In this document: piece after piece, positions 26,099 through 34,746 of the stretch | How positions within the stretch are numbered: position 1 is the stretch's first letter | Layout of the letters: each line of letters opens with the position of its first letter | NCBI GenBank assembly: GCA_963844695.1 | Contig: CAWJPL010000010.1 | Location: 186,001 to 250,000 of the forward strand | From: RYN-230 sp963844695 | Lineage (GTDB): Bacteria > Actinomycetota > Actinomycetes > Streptosporangiales > Streptosporangiaceae | DNA: 64,000 bases | Reading direction: 5' to 3' | Translations under genes and position numbers: made by a program | The notes under the pieces: model-generated | Seen by the model: the letters and a program-made list of their open reading frames with translations, nothing else | Databases searched by the model: none | What the model was told of the DNA's origin: nothing

Positions 26099-29000
26099 TC
26101 AGGCGGTCTCGCGCTCCCGCAGCCGCTGGCTGACCACGGCCGAGACCCCGTCACCCCGCATGCTGATCCCGTACAGCGCGTCGGCGATCTCCATGGTGCG
26201 CTTCTGATGGGTGATGATCAGCAGCTGGGACACCGAGCGCAGTTCCTCGAAGATGTGCAGCAGCCGCTGCATGTTCGTGTCGTCGAGGGCGGCTTCGACC
26301 TCGTCGAGCACGTAGAACGGCGAGGGCCGGGCCTTGAAGATGGCCAGCAGGAAGGCGATCGCGGTCAGCGAGCGCTCGCCGCCGGACAGCAGAGACATCC
26401 GCTTGACCTTCTTGCCCGGCGGCCGGGCCTCGAAGTCGATGCCGGTGGCCAGCATGTCGTCGGGCTCGGTGAGGATCAGCCGCCCCTCGCCGCCGGGGAA
26501 CAGCCGGGAGAAGATCCCCTCGAACTCCCGGGCGGTGTCCTCGAAGGCCGACGCGAACACCTCCAGGACCCGGTCGTCCACCTCCTTGACCACGATGAGC
26601 AGGTCACGGCGGGTCTTCTTGAGGTCTTCGAGCTGGGTGGCCAGGAACGCGTGCCGTTCTTCCAGGGCCGCGAACTCCTCGAGAGCGAGCGGGTTCACCT
26701 TGCCCAGCTGGTCGAGCTGGCGCTGGGCGGCGGCCGCGCGGCGTTCCTGCTCGGCCCGGACGTAGGGGATCGTCCCGGTCAGCACCTGCTGTTCCTCGCT
26801 GGGCGGAGCCGGCGGCGGCACCAGGACACTCCCGTCGCTGCCCTCAGCGGCCTGCTCCGCGTCCTGCGGGCCGTCCATGGGGTCATCGGAGGGATCGACG
26901 TCAGCGGACCTCTCAGCGGCCGGGGCGGGGGGCGGAGAATCGGGGCTGATGACGGGGACCGGGACGTCCGGGCCGTACTCGGCCACCAGTTCCTCCGCCG
27001 AGACCGCGAACTCCTCGGCCGCCCGGGCGGCCAGCTGCTCCAGCCTCATCCGGTGCTCGGCCCGGGCCAGCTCGGTGCCGTGCGCGGCGTTGACTACGCG
27101 GTCGAACTCGGTGGCGAGGTCGCGGACCTGGACGCGTACCTCCTTCAGCGCCACCGCGCGGCCCTTGCTGGCCTGCTCGGCCGCCTGCCGCTGCTCGCTG
27201 GCGGCGGCCAGCGAGCCAGCCAGCCGGGTCAGCGCGTGCGCGGCGCCGTCGGCGACCGCGCGGGCTACCACCGCCTGGCGCTCGCGCTGGATCCGCCGGG
27301 CGGCCGCGCGCTGCGCGGCCTGCCGCTCGGTGGCGGCCGCCGCGACCAGCGCGTCCGCCCGGCCCGCGATCGCCCGGAGCCGTTCCTCGGCGGTCCTGAC
27401 CTCCAGCCGCGCTTCCATCTCGGCGTTCCGCCCGGCCGTCACCTGCGCGGCCAGGGTCTCCCGGTCGGGGGCGACCTCCGCCTCGTCACCGGAACCCTCG
27501 GCGTCCCCGGGGCCGCCGGACTGGGCGGTCTCAGACCGGGGCTGGGCCTCCGCGTCCTGCCGGGCCTCGGCTTCGGCCAGGCTGAGCTCAAGTTCGGCGA
27601 CCGACGCCTGGCTCGCCTCGTGCGCCCGGTGGGCCTGGTCGATAGCGGCTTCCAGCCGCTGGGCCTCGTCACGGGCGGCGCGCGCCGCGCCCGCGAGACG
27701 GCCGAGCCGTCCGGAGACCTCGGCGGCCGCGGCGTCCACGTCGCGGAGCGCCGCCTGGGCCTTGGCCACGACCTGACGGGCCCGGTCTTCGGCGTCTGCG
27801 GCCAGCCCGAGCTGCTCGGCGGCCTGCTTACAGCGCGCTTCCACGGCCTCGAGCCCGGCCGCCGCCTCGTCGGCCACGCTGCGCAGGGTGAACTCACTGG
27901 CCGGCCGGGCCGAGCCGCCTGAGGCCCAGTGCGCGCCGAGCACGTCGCCCTGCCGGGTGACGACCCGCAGCTCCGGGTAGGTGCGGACCAGTTCCCGGGC
28001 CTGGGCCAGGTCGGCGGCCACGACGATGCCGGAGAGCAGGCCGGCCAGCGCAGGCGCCAGCCCGTCCTGGGCCCGCACCAGCCCGAGGGCGGGATGGGCA
28101 CCATCCGGCAGCCGGAGGCCCGGCGGTAGTCCGCCGTCCGCCGCCGAAGGCGCGGCCTCAGCTGGCCCGGGCGTGATCACCAGGCCGGCGCTGCCCGCGT
28201 CCTCGCCCTTCAGCGCCTCCAGGATGGTCACCGCGGCGTCGAGTCCGGTCACCGCCACCGCGTCCGCCGCGCCGCCCAGGGCGGCGGCGATGGCTTCCTG
28301 GGCCCCGGCGTCCACGCTCACCAGTGCCGCGACAGCTCCGAGCACGCCAGGGTACTTCTCGGGGTCGGCCAGCAGGGTCCCCGAGGCGTCCTTGCCGGTG
28401 CGCAGCGCGTGCACGCCTTCCCGCAGCGCCTGCACCCGGGCCTGCAACGCGGCCCGCTGGCCGCTGGACTCGCGCTCGGCGGCGCGCCGCTCCGCGACCA
28501 GCGCGGTGGCCTCGGCCAGCAGGGCGGTGGCCTGTTCGTGCTCTCCGGTCAGCCCGGCCCGGTCGTCGTCCCGGCCGGCACACAGTTCCTGCAGCTCTTC
28601 GTACTCCTGCCGGGCCTGCTCAGCGCGGGAGCGGGCCTGCTCGACCGCGTCAGCCAGCCGTCCGGCTTCCTCCTGCGCGGCGGCGGCCTTGCTGCGCGCG
28701 GCTCCGACCTGGGCCCGCAGCCGGGACAGTCGCTCGGCCCGGACGGCCTCGGCCCGGGCGGTGGCCGCCAGCCGCCGTTCTTCGCCGGCGAGCGCGGTCT
28801 CCGCCGCGGCGCGCTGGGCGGTGGCGGCGGACAGTTCCTCACGCGCGGTTTCCAGCCGCTCGCCCAGCACCACTTCCTGTTCGCGCAGCGTTTCCGCCTC
28901 GAGTTCGAGCTCCTGCGGGTCACGGCCCGGCCGTGGCGCGTCCGGCTGGGCCGCCAGGTGAGTGTGCCGCTCCTGGGCCAGGCTGGCCACGCCGCGGAGG

Positions 29001-29896
29001 CGTTCGGAGAGCGCGGACAGTGCGAACCAGGCCTCCTGCGCGGCGGCGAGGCGGGGAGCGTGCTGCTGCTCGTCGCTGTCCAGGTCGGCCTCCCGCTGGC
29101 GCGCCTGGGTCAGGACCCGCTCCAGCTCGGCGCGGCGGGCCTGCGCGGCCGCCTCGTCGGTCTGGTCGCGCTGCAGCTCGGCGGACCCGGTGACGTAGTC
29201 GTCGGCGAGCAGCCGCAGCCGGGAGTCGCGCAGGTCGGCCTGGATGACGGCGGCCCGGCGGGCGATGGCCGCCTGGCGGCCGAGCGGCTTGAGGCGGCGC
29301 TTCAGTTCCGCGGTCAGGTCCACCAGCCTGGTCAGGTTGGCCTGCATCGCCTCGAGCTTGCGCAGCGCCTTCTCCTTGCGGCGGCGGTGCTTCAGCACCC
29401 CGGCCGCTTCCTCGATCAGCGCCCGCCGGGCCTCGGGCCCGGCGTGAAGTACCTGGTCGAGCTGGCCCTGGCCGACGATCACGTGCATCTCGCGGCCCAG
29501 GCCCGAGTCGGACAGGAGTTCCTGGACGTCGAGCAGCCGGCAGTGGTCACCGTTGATCGAGTACTCGCTCTGCCCGGACCGGAAGAGCAGACGGCTGATC
29601 GTCACCTCGGCGTATTCGATGGGCAGCGCGCCGTCGCTGTTGTCGATGGTGAGGGTGACTTCGGCCCGGCCGAGCGGGGGGCGGGACGCGGTCCCCGCGA
29701 AGACCACGTCCTCCATCTTGCCGCCCCGCAGGGTCTTGACTCCCTGCTCGCCCATCACCCACGAGAAGGCGTCCACCACGTTGGACTTGCCCGACCCGTT
29801 GGGCCCGACGACGCAGGTGATGCCCGGCTCGAAGCGGAGGGTGGTGGCGGAGGCGAACGATTTGAAGCCGCGCAGGGTGAGGGTCTTCAGGTACAC
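26099..29896 (-). CDS. smc: Chromosome segregation protein SMC
   Basis: Large ATPase that organises and segregates the chromosome with ScpAB. N-terminal Walker A is VVGPNGSGKSNVVDAFSWVM in the MYLKTLTLRGFKSFA head. Long coiled-coil arms rich in Ala, Glu and Arg flank a hinge at about residues 520-660 (PGVLGAVAALVSVD). The C-terminal head has the ABC signature LLSGGERSLTAIAFLLAIF and Walker B YVLDEVEAALDDTN. It is 1265 residues, slightly longer than the usual ~1190, because of Pro/Asp-rich inserts near residues 790-820 and 985-1035. Intact with no frame break. Confidence 0.97.
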   Translation of the reverse strand: MYLKTLTLRGFKSFASATTLRFEPGITCVVGPNGSGKSNVVDAFSWVMGEQGVKTLRGGKMEDVVFAGTASRPPLGRAEVTLTIDNSDGALPIEYAEVTISRLLFRSGQSEYSINGDHCRLLDVQELLSDSGLGREMHVIVGQGQLDQVLHAGPEARRALIEEAAGVLKHRRRKEKALRKLEAMQANLTRLVDLTAELKRRLKPLGRQAAIARRAAVIQADLRDSRLRLLADDYVTGSAELQRDQTDEAAAQARRAELERVLTQARQREADLDSDEQQHAPRLAAAQEAWFALSALSERLRGVASLAQERHTHLAAQPDAPRPGRDPQELELEAETLREQEVVLGERLETAREELSAATAQRAAAETALAGEERRLAATARAEAVRAERLSRLRAQVGAARSKAAAAQEEAGRLADAVEQARSRAEQARQEYEELQELCAGRDDDRAGLTGEHEQATALLAEATALVAERRAAERESSGQRAALQARVQALREGVHALRTGKDASGTLLADPEKYPGVLGAVAALVSVDAGAQEAIAAALGGAADAVAVTGLDAAVTILEALKGEDAGSAGLVITPGPAEAAPSAADGGLPPGLRLPDGAHPALGLVRAQDGLAPALAGLLSGIVVAADLAQARELVRTYPELRVVTRQGDVLGAHWASGGSARPASEFTLRSVADEAAAGLEAVEARCKQAAEQLGLAADAEDRARQVVAKAQAALRDVDAAAAEVSGRLGRLAGAARAARDEAQRLEAAIDQAHRAHEASQASVAELELSLAEAEARQDAEAQPRSETAQSGGPGDAEGSGDEAEVAPDRETLAAQVTAGRNAEMEARLEVRTAEERLRAIAGRADALVAAAATERQAAQRAAARRIQRERQAVVARAVADGAAHALTRLAGSLAAASEQRQAAEQASKGRAVALKEVRVQVRDLATEFDRVVNAAHGTELARAEHRMRLEQLAARAAEEFAVSAEELVAEYGPDVPVPVISPDSPPPAPAAERSADVDPSDDPMDGPQDAEQAAEGSDGSVLVPPPAPPSEEQQVLTGTIPYVRAEQERRAAAAQRQLDQLGKVNPLALEEFAALEERHAFLATQLEDLKKTRRDLLIVVKEVDDRVLEVFASAFEDTAREFEGIFSRLFPGGEGRLILTEPDDMLATGIDFEARPPGKKVKRMSLLSGGERSLTAIAFLLAIFKARPSPFYVLDEVEAALDDTNMQRLLHIFEELRSVSQLLIITHQKRTMEIADALYGISMRGDGVSAVVSQRLRERETA

Positions 29897-30465
29897 CTGC
29901 CGGCTCCCCTCCCCCTCTGGGCACTAGCCACATCCGTGGCCCCGGTCGGCCGGAACCCCTGTCGCCCCCGTGCAACGCTGCTCCGGCATGCCAACTGTCC
30001 GCACCTTACCGTGAGGAGCCGACGTTCCCGGGGATTCGCGACAACCCCGCAGGTCGAGGCGGCCTTGACGGTGCGCGGGCGGCCTGCTCACCGAATTCAG
30101 CGGCCCACGACCACCGCCGGACGCAGGACCACCGCCGACCCCAGGACAACCGCTGACCCCAGGACCACCACCGGACCCCAGGACCACCACCGGACCCGAG
30201 GACACCAACGGACCCCACGAACACCGCGGGCTAGGCCACGCCTCACAGGCACGACAAGACAAAATGTCACCAGGCGTAGCGCGCCAACCCGGTAGCAGGT
30301 TAAGTTCGCATTAGCGGCGAAATTTGCGTTATCCGCAGAACGGCCGGGTATAGCAAAACCCCAGGCGGCGCAATTATTACCGGATCGTCGCCAAACTTTT
30401 AACCGGTGGCTACACCGAATAGGGACGCCGTCCGGAACGCCCCTGGTGGTAACTACAGCGGCACC
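29897..30465. repeat. 569-bp spacer upstream of smc with degenerate 18-19-bp tandem repeats
   Basis: Between about 30108 and 30225 the plus strand has five to six tandem units of the form ACCACCACCGGACCCCAGG and ACCACCGCCGACCCCAGG (18 or 19 bp). The mix of two periods breaks any reading frame, so the array is unlikely to be coding. Positions 30290-30410 are more AT-rich and probably contain the smc promoter. I see no gene here that I can support. Confidence 0.7.
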
Positions 30466-30660
30466 TCAGGTGAGGGCCGGCTCGCGCTCCCGATCTGCGA
30501 CGAGCAATTCTGGTCCGACTTCCGCAGCAAGCGCGTCGTTCACGTCCTGGAGCCTGACAAGCTCAGCCTCCAGGTCGCGTACTCGCTGCTGAAGGCGGCG
30601 CATCTCAGAGACGATGCGGGGATCAGGCCCGCCGACGTGGCCGAGTAGAGCCTTCGCCAT
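30466..30660 (-). CDS. Small coiled-coil protein conserved in actinobacteria
   Basis: A 64-residue protein starting MAKALLGHVGGPDPRIVSEM, followed by a heptad-like helix (RRLQQRVRDLEAELVRLQDV). It ends with a short VADREREPALT tail. Streptomycetes have closely similar small proteins near mutM/smc; no function is known. The start is ATG 30660 with GGAGG 10 bp upstream; further upstream in-frame codons give an unrelated Cys-rich leader and are rejected. It lies 107 bp downstream of mutM in the same direction. Confidence 0.85.
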   Translation of the reverse strand: MAKALLGHVGGPDPRIVSEMRRLQQRVRDLEAELVRLQDVNDALAAEVGPELLVADREREPALT

Positions 30661-30767
30661 TGTAATGGGTCCTCCACACTGAGTGACCAGAGTGGGCGCA
30701 CACGCGAAACATCGCGAGAATGCGCGCGCAGGTAACACCACTAGGGTCCCACCCCGCGAGTATCCGG

Positions 30768-31646
30768 TCAAGTTGAGCGATCGTGCAGGTCACCATGATA
30801 GCGCCGAGAGCGCGGTCGCGGCTGGCAACGCGGACAGCTATAGGCAGATCGGTTCATGAACGGGTCGCGACGGACCGGCGTCCCGCACCTCGGGCAGGGC
30901 TCACCCTCCTGTCCGTATACGCACAGTGACCGCGAGAAGTAGCCGCTCTCCCCGTTGACGTTGACGTAAAGGGTGTCGAACGAGGTGCCGCCAGCCCGCA
31001 GCGCGTCGGCCAGGACCTCGCGGACCGCGGCGAGGACGCGGACGGCCTCGGCCCGGCTGAGCGTCTCGGTCGCCCGGGCCCAGTGCAACTGGGCCCGCCA
31101 CAGGGCCTCGTCGGCGTAGATGTTGCCGACCCCGCTGATCAGGGACTGGTCGAGGAGGGCCCGCTTGAGCCCGGTGCGGCGGGCGCGCAGGCGGGTGACG
31201 AACAGCTCGTCGTCGAAGGCGGGCTCGAATGGGTCGGGGGCGATGTGCGCGATCAGCGACGGCAGCTGTGCCCCGCCGCCGGCCCAGACCAGGTGGCCGA
31301 ACGTCCGCTGGTCGGTGAAACGAAGGTCGGGACCCTGGTCGGTGAAGGTGAACCGGACCCGGACGTGCCCGGACACGGGACGTTCCGGATCGCCGACCAG
31401 CAACTGACCGCTCATCCCCAGGTGGGCGAGCAGGGCGTCCTCCGCGACGGGCAGCCACAGGTACTTGCCCCGGCGTCGTGCGCCGGTGAAGGTCCGGCCG
31501 CGCAGCACCGCCTCGAAGTCGGCCGGCCCGGCCAGATGGCGCCGCACCGCCCGGGGGTGCAGCACCTCGACGGTGTCGATGGTGCGCCCCACCACGTGCT
31601 TGTCGAGGCCGCTGCGGACGGTTTCGACCTCGGGGAGTTCTGGCAC
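30768..31646 (-). CDS. mutM: Formamidopyrimidine-DNA glycosylase (Fpg/MutM)
   Basis: Removes oxidised purines such as 8-oxoguanine by combined glycosylase and AP-lyase activity. The N-terminal catalytic PELPEVETVRSGL (Pro and Glu after Met removal) is intact. The beta-hairpin Lys region RRRGKYLWLPV, the H2TH motif LISGVGNIYADEALWRAQLH and the zinc finger (CPRCGTPV...CPRCQ) follow. Length 292 residues, normal. It starts 3 bp after the rnc stop and is co-transcribed with it, the usual rnc-mutM order. Confidence 0.97.
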   Translation of the reverse strand: MPELPEVETVRSGLDKHVVGRTIDTVEVLHPRAVRRHLAGPADFEAVLRGRTFTGARRRGKYLWLPVAEDALLAHLGMSGQLLVGDPERPVSGHVRVRFTFTDQGPDLRFTDQRTFGHLVWAGGGAQLPSLIAHIAPDPFEPAFDDELFVTRLRARRTGLKRALLDQSLISGVGNIYADEALWRAQLHWARATETLSRAEAVRVLAAVREVLADALRAGGTSFDTLYVNVNGESGYFSRSLCVYGQEGEPCPRCGTPVRRDPFMNRSAYSCPRCQPRPRSRRYHGDLHDRST

Positions 31647-31649
31647 GGA

Positions 31650-32546
31650 TCAGCCGCCGGCTGGCTCGGCGCCGCCCTCGGGGGTGGGCGGGACAGGCGC
31701 GGGACCGGCCGCTGCGTCACCATCCGGGGCCGGATGGGCGTCGTTCGCCGGATGGCCCGGGTTGGCGGGCCCGTCCGTGGCCGCCGCGCCGTTCGCCGAG
31801 ACACTCCCGGCGGCGGCCTGCGAGCCGCTCTCGTTTCCGTTGCTGATGGCTTTCCAGGCGGCCTCCGCCGCCTGCTGCTCAGCTTCCTTCTTCGACCGCC
31901 CGGATCCGGACCCGTACGTCTGGCCGCCCACGCGGACCGACGCGCGGAAGAACTTCTGGTGGTCGGGCCCGCTCTCCTCGACGTGATACTCGGGGACGCC
32001 CAGGTACCCGGAGGCGGTGAGCTCTTGCAGTGAGGTCTTCCAGTCCAGCCCGGCACCAAGCCCCGCGGAGCGGTCGATGACCGGATCGAACAACCGGTGC
32101 ACGAGGCTGTCGGCGGCCGGCAGGCCACACTCGAAGTACACCGCGCCGATCAGGGCCTCCAGGGTGTCGGCCAGGATCGACGACTTGTCGCGCCCGCCGG
32201 TGCCCTCTTCGCCGCGGCCGAGCCGCACGTAGGAGCCGAGCCGGAGGGATCGCGCCACCTCGGCCAGGGCCCGCATCTGCACCACGGCCGCCCGCAGCTT
32301 GGCCAGCTGGCCCTCGGGGAGGTCGGGGTAGCGGCGGAACAGGGTGTCGGTGACGATCAGGCCGAGGACCGCGTCGCCGAGGAACTCGAGCCGCTCGTTG
32401 GTAGGCAGCCCGCCGTTCTCGTACGCGTAAGAACGGTGCGTGAGGGCGCGCTCCAGCAACTCCGGGCCCAGCCCGGTGTCGATGGCCCGCAGCAGCTCCG
32501 AACCGTCCGGTCCGCCTGCCGCGCTGCCGTTTGACCCGCCTCTCAC
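31650..32546 (-). CDS. rnc: Ribonuclease III
   Basis: Double-strand-specific endoribonuclease for rRNA and mRNA processing. The catalytic signature NERLEFLGDAVLGLIVTDTL and the second acidic cluster DTLEALIGAVYFECG are present. A double-stranded-RNA-binding domain follows (DWKTSLQELTASGYLGVPEY; GSGRSKKEAEQQAAEAAWKA). The last ~65 residues form a Gly/Ala/Pro-rich tail not seen in short RNase III proteins; total 298. Between rpmF and mutM in a tight operon. Confidence 0.97.
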   Translation of the reverse strand: MRGGSNGSAAGGPDGSELLRAIDTGLGPELLERALTHRSYAYENGGLPTNERLEFLGDAVLGLIVTDTLFRRYPDLPEGQLAKLRAAVVQMRALAEVARSLRLGSYVRLGRGEEGTGGRDKSSILADTLEALIGAVYFECGLPAADSLVHRLFDPVIDRSAGLGAGLDWKTSLQELTASGYLGVPEYHVEESGPDHQKFFRASVRVGGQTYGSGSGRSKKEAEQQAAEAAWKAISNGNESGSQAAAGSVSANGAAATDGPANPGHPANDAHPAPDGDAAAGPAPVPPTPEGGAEPAGG

Positions 32547-32565
32547 GCCGTGCCCTTTCAGCGCA

Positions 32566-32742
32566 TCAGGTTGGTGTGATCACCTGGCGACGGTTATAGG
32601 TTCCGCATGTCGGGCAGGCCGTGTGCGGAAGCTTCGGGTCGCGGCACTGCGGGCAGCGCACCAGGGCTGGCGCGGACGTCTTCCACTGCGACCGGCGGGA
32701 CCTCGTGTTGCTGCGTGACATCCGCCGCTTGGGAACAGCCAC
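32566..32742 (-). CDS. rpmF: 50S ribosomal protein L32, zinc-binding type
   Basis: Ribosomal protein of 58 residues. It begins VAVPKRRMSRSNTRSRRSQW from GTG 32742 and carries the zinc ribbon CPQC...CPTC, so it is the zinc-containing (C+) form. It lies 23 bp after the DUF177 gene, the universal DUF177-rpmF pairing. Length and sequence are ordinary. Confidence 0.97.
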   Translation of the reverse strand: MAVPKRRMSRSNTRSRRSQWKTSAPALVRCPQCRDPKLPHTACPTCGTYNRRQVITPT

Positions 32743-32765
32743 GTTAACTCTCCTTAGTTCTGAAC

Positions 32766-33419
32766 TCAGTCGTCCGGTTCGCCCGCGGAGGTTGTCCGCC
32801 AGCCGTTCCCGTTCACTTCTTTCTCTCCCAGCTCGGGTTCTCCCGGGCCAGGACCACCGAACTGTGCGGCCGCCTGCTGCAAGCTGGCCCACCGCGGATC
32901 GATGGCCGGGCCGTGCCCGTGGTCGGGCCCGGCCTGGGCGAGTGGCACGCCGCACTCCACGCACAGCCCCGGGCAATCCTCCCGGCACAGGGGCGCCAGC
33001 GGGACCGCGAGCACGAGCGCATCGTGCAGGACCGGCTCGAAATCGAGCAGGTCCCCTTGGAGAGAGTACCCTTCAGCGTCGTCTGGGCCGTCGTCCGTGG
33101 AGTAGGCGAACAACTCCTGGCCCTGGACCTCGATCGGCTGGCTGATCGGTTCCAGGCACCGCGCGCACTCCCCGGTGATCTTGGCCCGGGCTGTGGCCGT
33201 GACCAGAACACCCTCGGACACCGCCTCCATCCGCACGTCCAGCTCCACGTCGCTGCCCTCGGGCACGCCAGCCAGCCCGGCGTGGGCGTATGCGGGAGCC
33301 GGGACGGTGCGCTGCTGCGAGTACTCCGATCCGGGACTGCGGCCGAGGTCGAGAGTGCTGAAGACCAGGGGCTTGCGCGGATCGAGTCGCGCCGAAGGAT
33401 TTTTTCGTGAAGGTGGCAT
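32766..33419 (-). CDS. DUF177 (YceD) family protein
   Basis: YceD/DUF177 proteins are linked to 23S rRNA accumulation and large-subunit assembly in plants and bacteria. This 217-residue member has the conserved ITGECARCLEPISQPIEVQG and LCREDCPGLCVECG Cys-containing motifs and the DPRWASLQ ending. A charged tail of about 25 residues follows. It is directly upstream of rpmF, the almost invariant arrangement. The start is ATG 33419. Confidence 0.95.
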   Translation of the reverse strand: MPPSRKNPSARLDPRKPLVFSTLDLGRSPGSEYSQQRTVPAPAYAHAGLAGVPEGSDVELDVRMEAVSEGVLVTATARAKITGECARCLEPISQPIEVQGQELFAYSTDDGPDDAEGYSLQGDLLDFEPVLHDALVLAVPLAPLCREDCPGLCVECGVPLAQAGPDHGHGPAIDPRWASLQQAAAQFGGPGPGEPELGEKEVNGNGWRTTSAGEPDD

Positions 33420-33533
33420 AGCAAGTACGAGTGTCTGGCGAGGTTGGATTGATCAGCTTACCTGGGTACCAGCCGATTCCCAACTTAAGGCGGCGACCGG
33501 ACCGATCCAGGCTGGTGACCGGACCGATTCAGG

Positions 33534-33581
33534 CCCGCGGTCAGGCTCCTGACGAGGCCCGCGGTCAGGCTCCTGACGAGG
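33534..33581. repeat. Two perfect tandem copies of a 24-bp unit at the coaD 3' end
   Basis: Copies lie at 33534-33557 and 33558-33581, each beginning CCCGCGGTCAGGCTCC. The second copy includes the coaD stop codon and last codons. Just before them, GACCGGACCGATYCAGG is also present twice (about 33495-33511 and 33517-33533). Each 24-bp unit contains the small dyad TCAGG-CT-CCTGA. The array lies in the 145-bp gap between DUF177 and coaD. Confidence 0.85.
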
Positions 33582-34107
33582 CGCCGCGGTCCGCTGAGCC
33601 GAGCCGCTCCTGAAGGCGCTCGAACACCAGCTCCGGAACCAGCGACTTGACGTCGCCGCCGTACCGGCAGATCTCCTTCACCAGGCTGGACCGCAGGAAG
33701 CTGTACACCGGGTTGGCCGCGATGAACAGCGTCTCGACCTCGGCGAGACGGTAGTTCATCTGAGCCATCTCCATCTCGTACTCGAAGTCGCTGACCGCCC
33801 GCAGGCCCTTCACGATCGCCTGGACCCCGTTGACCCGGCAGAACTCGACCAGCAGCCCCCGGAACGTCCCGACCTCGACGTTCTTCAGGCCGGAGGTCAC
33901 TTCGCGGAGCATCTCGACCCGTTCCTCCACCGTGAACAGGCCGTGCTTGGACTGGTTGGCACCTACCACGACAAGCACCTCGTCGTGCAGCAGCGCCGCC
34001 CGGCTGATGATGTCGAGATGACCGTTGGTCACCGGGTCGAAGGAGCCTGGACAGACGACACGACGCACGCGGTCCCGCCCTTCCGTCGCTACATTTGCGC
34101 TGCCCAT
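33565..34107 (-). CDS. coaD: Phosphopantetheine adenylyltransferase
   Basis: Transfers AMP to 4'-phosphopantetheine in coenzyme A synthesis. The nucleotidyltransferase motif VVCPGSFDPVTNGHLDIISR is present, with GANQSKHGLFTVEERVEML, AIVKGLRAVSDFEYEMEMAQ and the ISS-like YSFLRSSLVKEICRYGGDV. The ATG at 34107 overlaps the rsmD stop (TGATG), giving 180 residues; a GTG 13 codons later (VRRVVCPG) would match the shorter family start. Order rsmD-coaD is the usual one. Confidence 0.96.
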   Translation of the reverse strand: MGSANVATEGRDRVRRVVCPGSFDPVTNGHLDIISRAALLHDEVLVVVGANQSKHGLFTVEERVEMLREVTSGLKNVEVGTFRGLLVEFCRVNGVQAIVKGLRAVSDFEYEMEMAQMNYRLAEVETLFIAANPVYSFLRSSLVKEICRYGGDVKSLVPELVFERLQERLGSADRGASSGA

Positions 34108-34736
34108 CACGATAATTCCGTCAACCCGGCCGTCAACTGGGCGCCTGCGGCGAGACCGTACCAGAACGTCGTATCGCCGTAGCGACGAGACCGGTCCGCC
34201 GTGTACCCGGCCGGCCAGCTGACCGGCCCGGAGCGGGTGGCCCGCTCGACGGCGACGACCGCCCCGGGGGCCAGCCACCCGCCGCTGGCCAGCGCGGCCA
34301 GCACGCCGCTGACCTCGTCTTCGGTGACGGCGTACGGCGGGTCGGCGACGGCCAGGTCGTAGCGGTCCGGCCCGGCCGGCCCGCGGCTGAGCAGCCGCTC
34401 CACCCGGTCGGTGACCAGCTCGGCCCCGGCCAGGCCGACCGCGGCGATGTTGCCCCGGATCACCCGGGCGGCCCGCGCGTCCGCCTCCACGAACAGCACC
34501 CGCCGCGCGCCCCGGGACAGCGCCTCCAGGCCCACCGCCCCGGTCCCCGCGTACAGGTCGAGCAGGCACGCGCCGTCCAGCGGGCCGTGCAGCGCCGCGA
34601 GCGTGCCGAACAGCCCTTCCCGGGCCCGGTCGCTGGTCGGCCTGGTGAGCTGGCCCGCCGGGACGGCCAGCCGCCGGCCGCGCGCCGCGCCGGCGATAAC
34701 CCGGGTCACCGCGGCGCCCGCAGCAAGCGGGCCCAC
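34107..34736 (-). CDS. rsmD: 16S rRNA (guanine-966-N2)-methyltransferase
   Basis: SAM-dependent methyltransferase acting on the small subunit. It begins with the family motif RVIAGAARGRRLAVP and RPTSDRAREGLFGTL. The SAM site LLDLYAGTGAVGLEALSRGA and catalytic DLAVADPPYAV are present. Length 209 residues, slightly longer at the C-terminus. It lies 10 bp after recG and overlaps coaD by one base, so the three genes are probably one transcript. Confidence 0.95.
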   Translation of the reverse strand: MGPLAAGAAVTRVIAGAARGRRLAVPAGQLTRPTSDRAREGLFGTLAALHGPLDGACLLDLYAGTGAVGLEALSRGARRVLFVEADARAARVIRGNIAAVGLAGAELVTDRVERLLSRGPAGPDRYDLAVADPPYAVTEDEVSGVLAALASGGWLAPGAVVAVERATRSGPVSWPAGYTADRSRRYGDTTFWYGLAAGAQLTAGLTELS

Positions 34737-34746
34737 CGCGACCGGC

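Noticed and set aside
26207..27922. Plus-strand frame of 571 codons inside smc (and further ones to 30295)
   Set aside because: Complement of the intact smc coding strand; repetitive Gly/Arg/Leu/Gln composition and no domain.
30108..30225. CRISPR or coding repeat upstream of smc
   Set aside because: Units of 18 and 19 bp are adjacent without spacers and break any reading frame; a simple tandem repeat.
30406..30648. Plus-strand 80-codon frame
   Set aside because: Antisense to the recognised small coiled-coil gene at 30466-30660.
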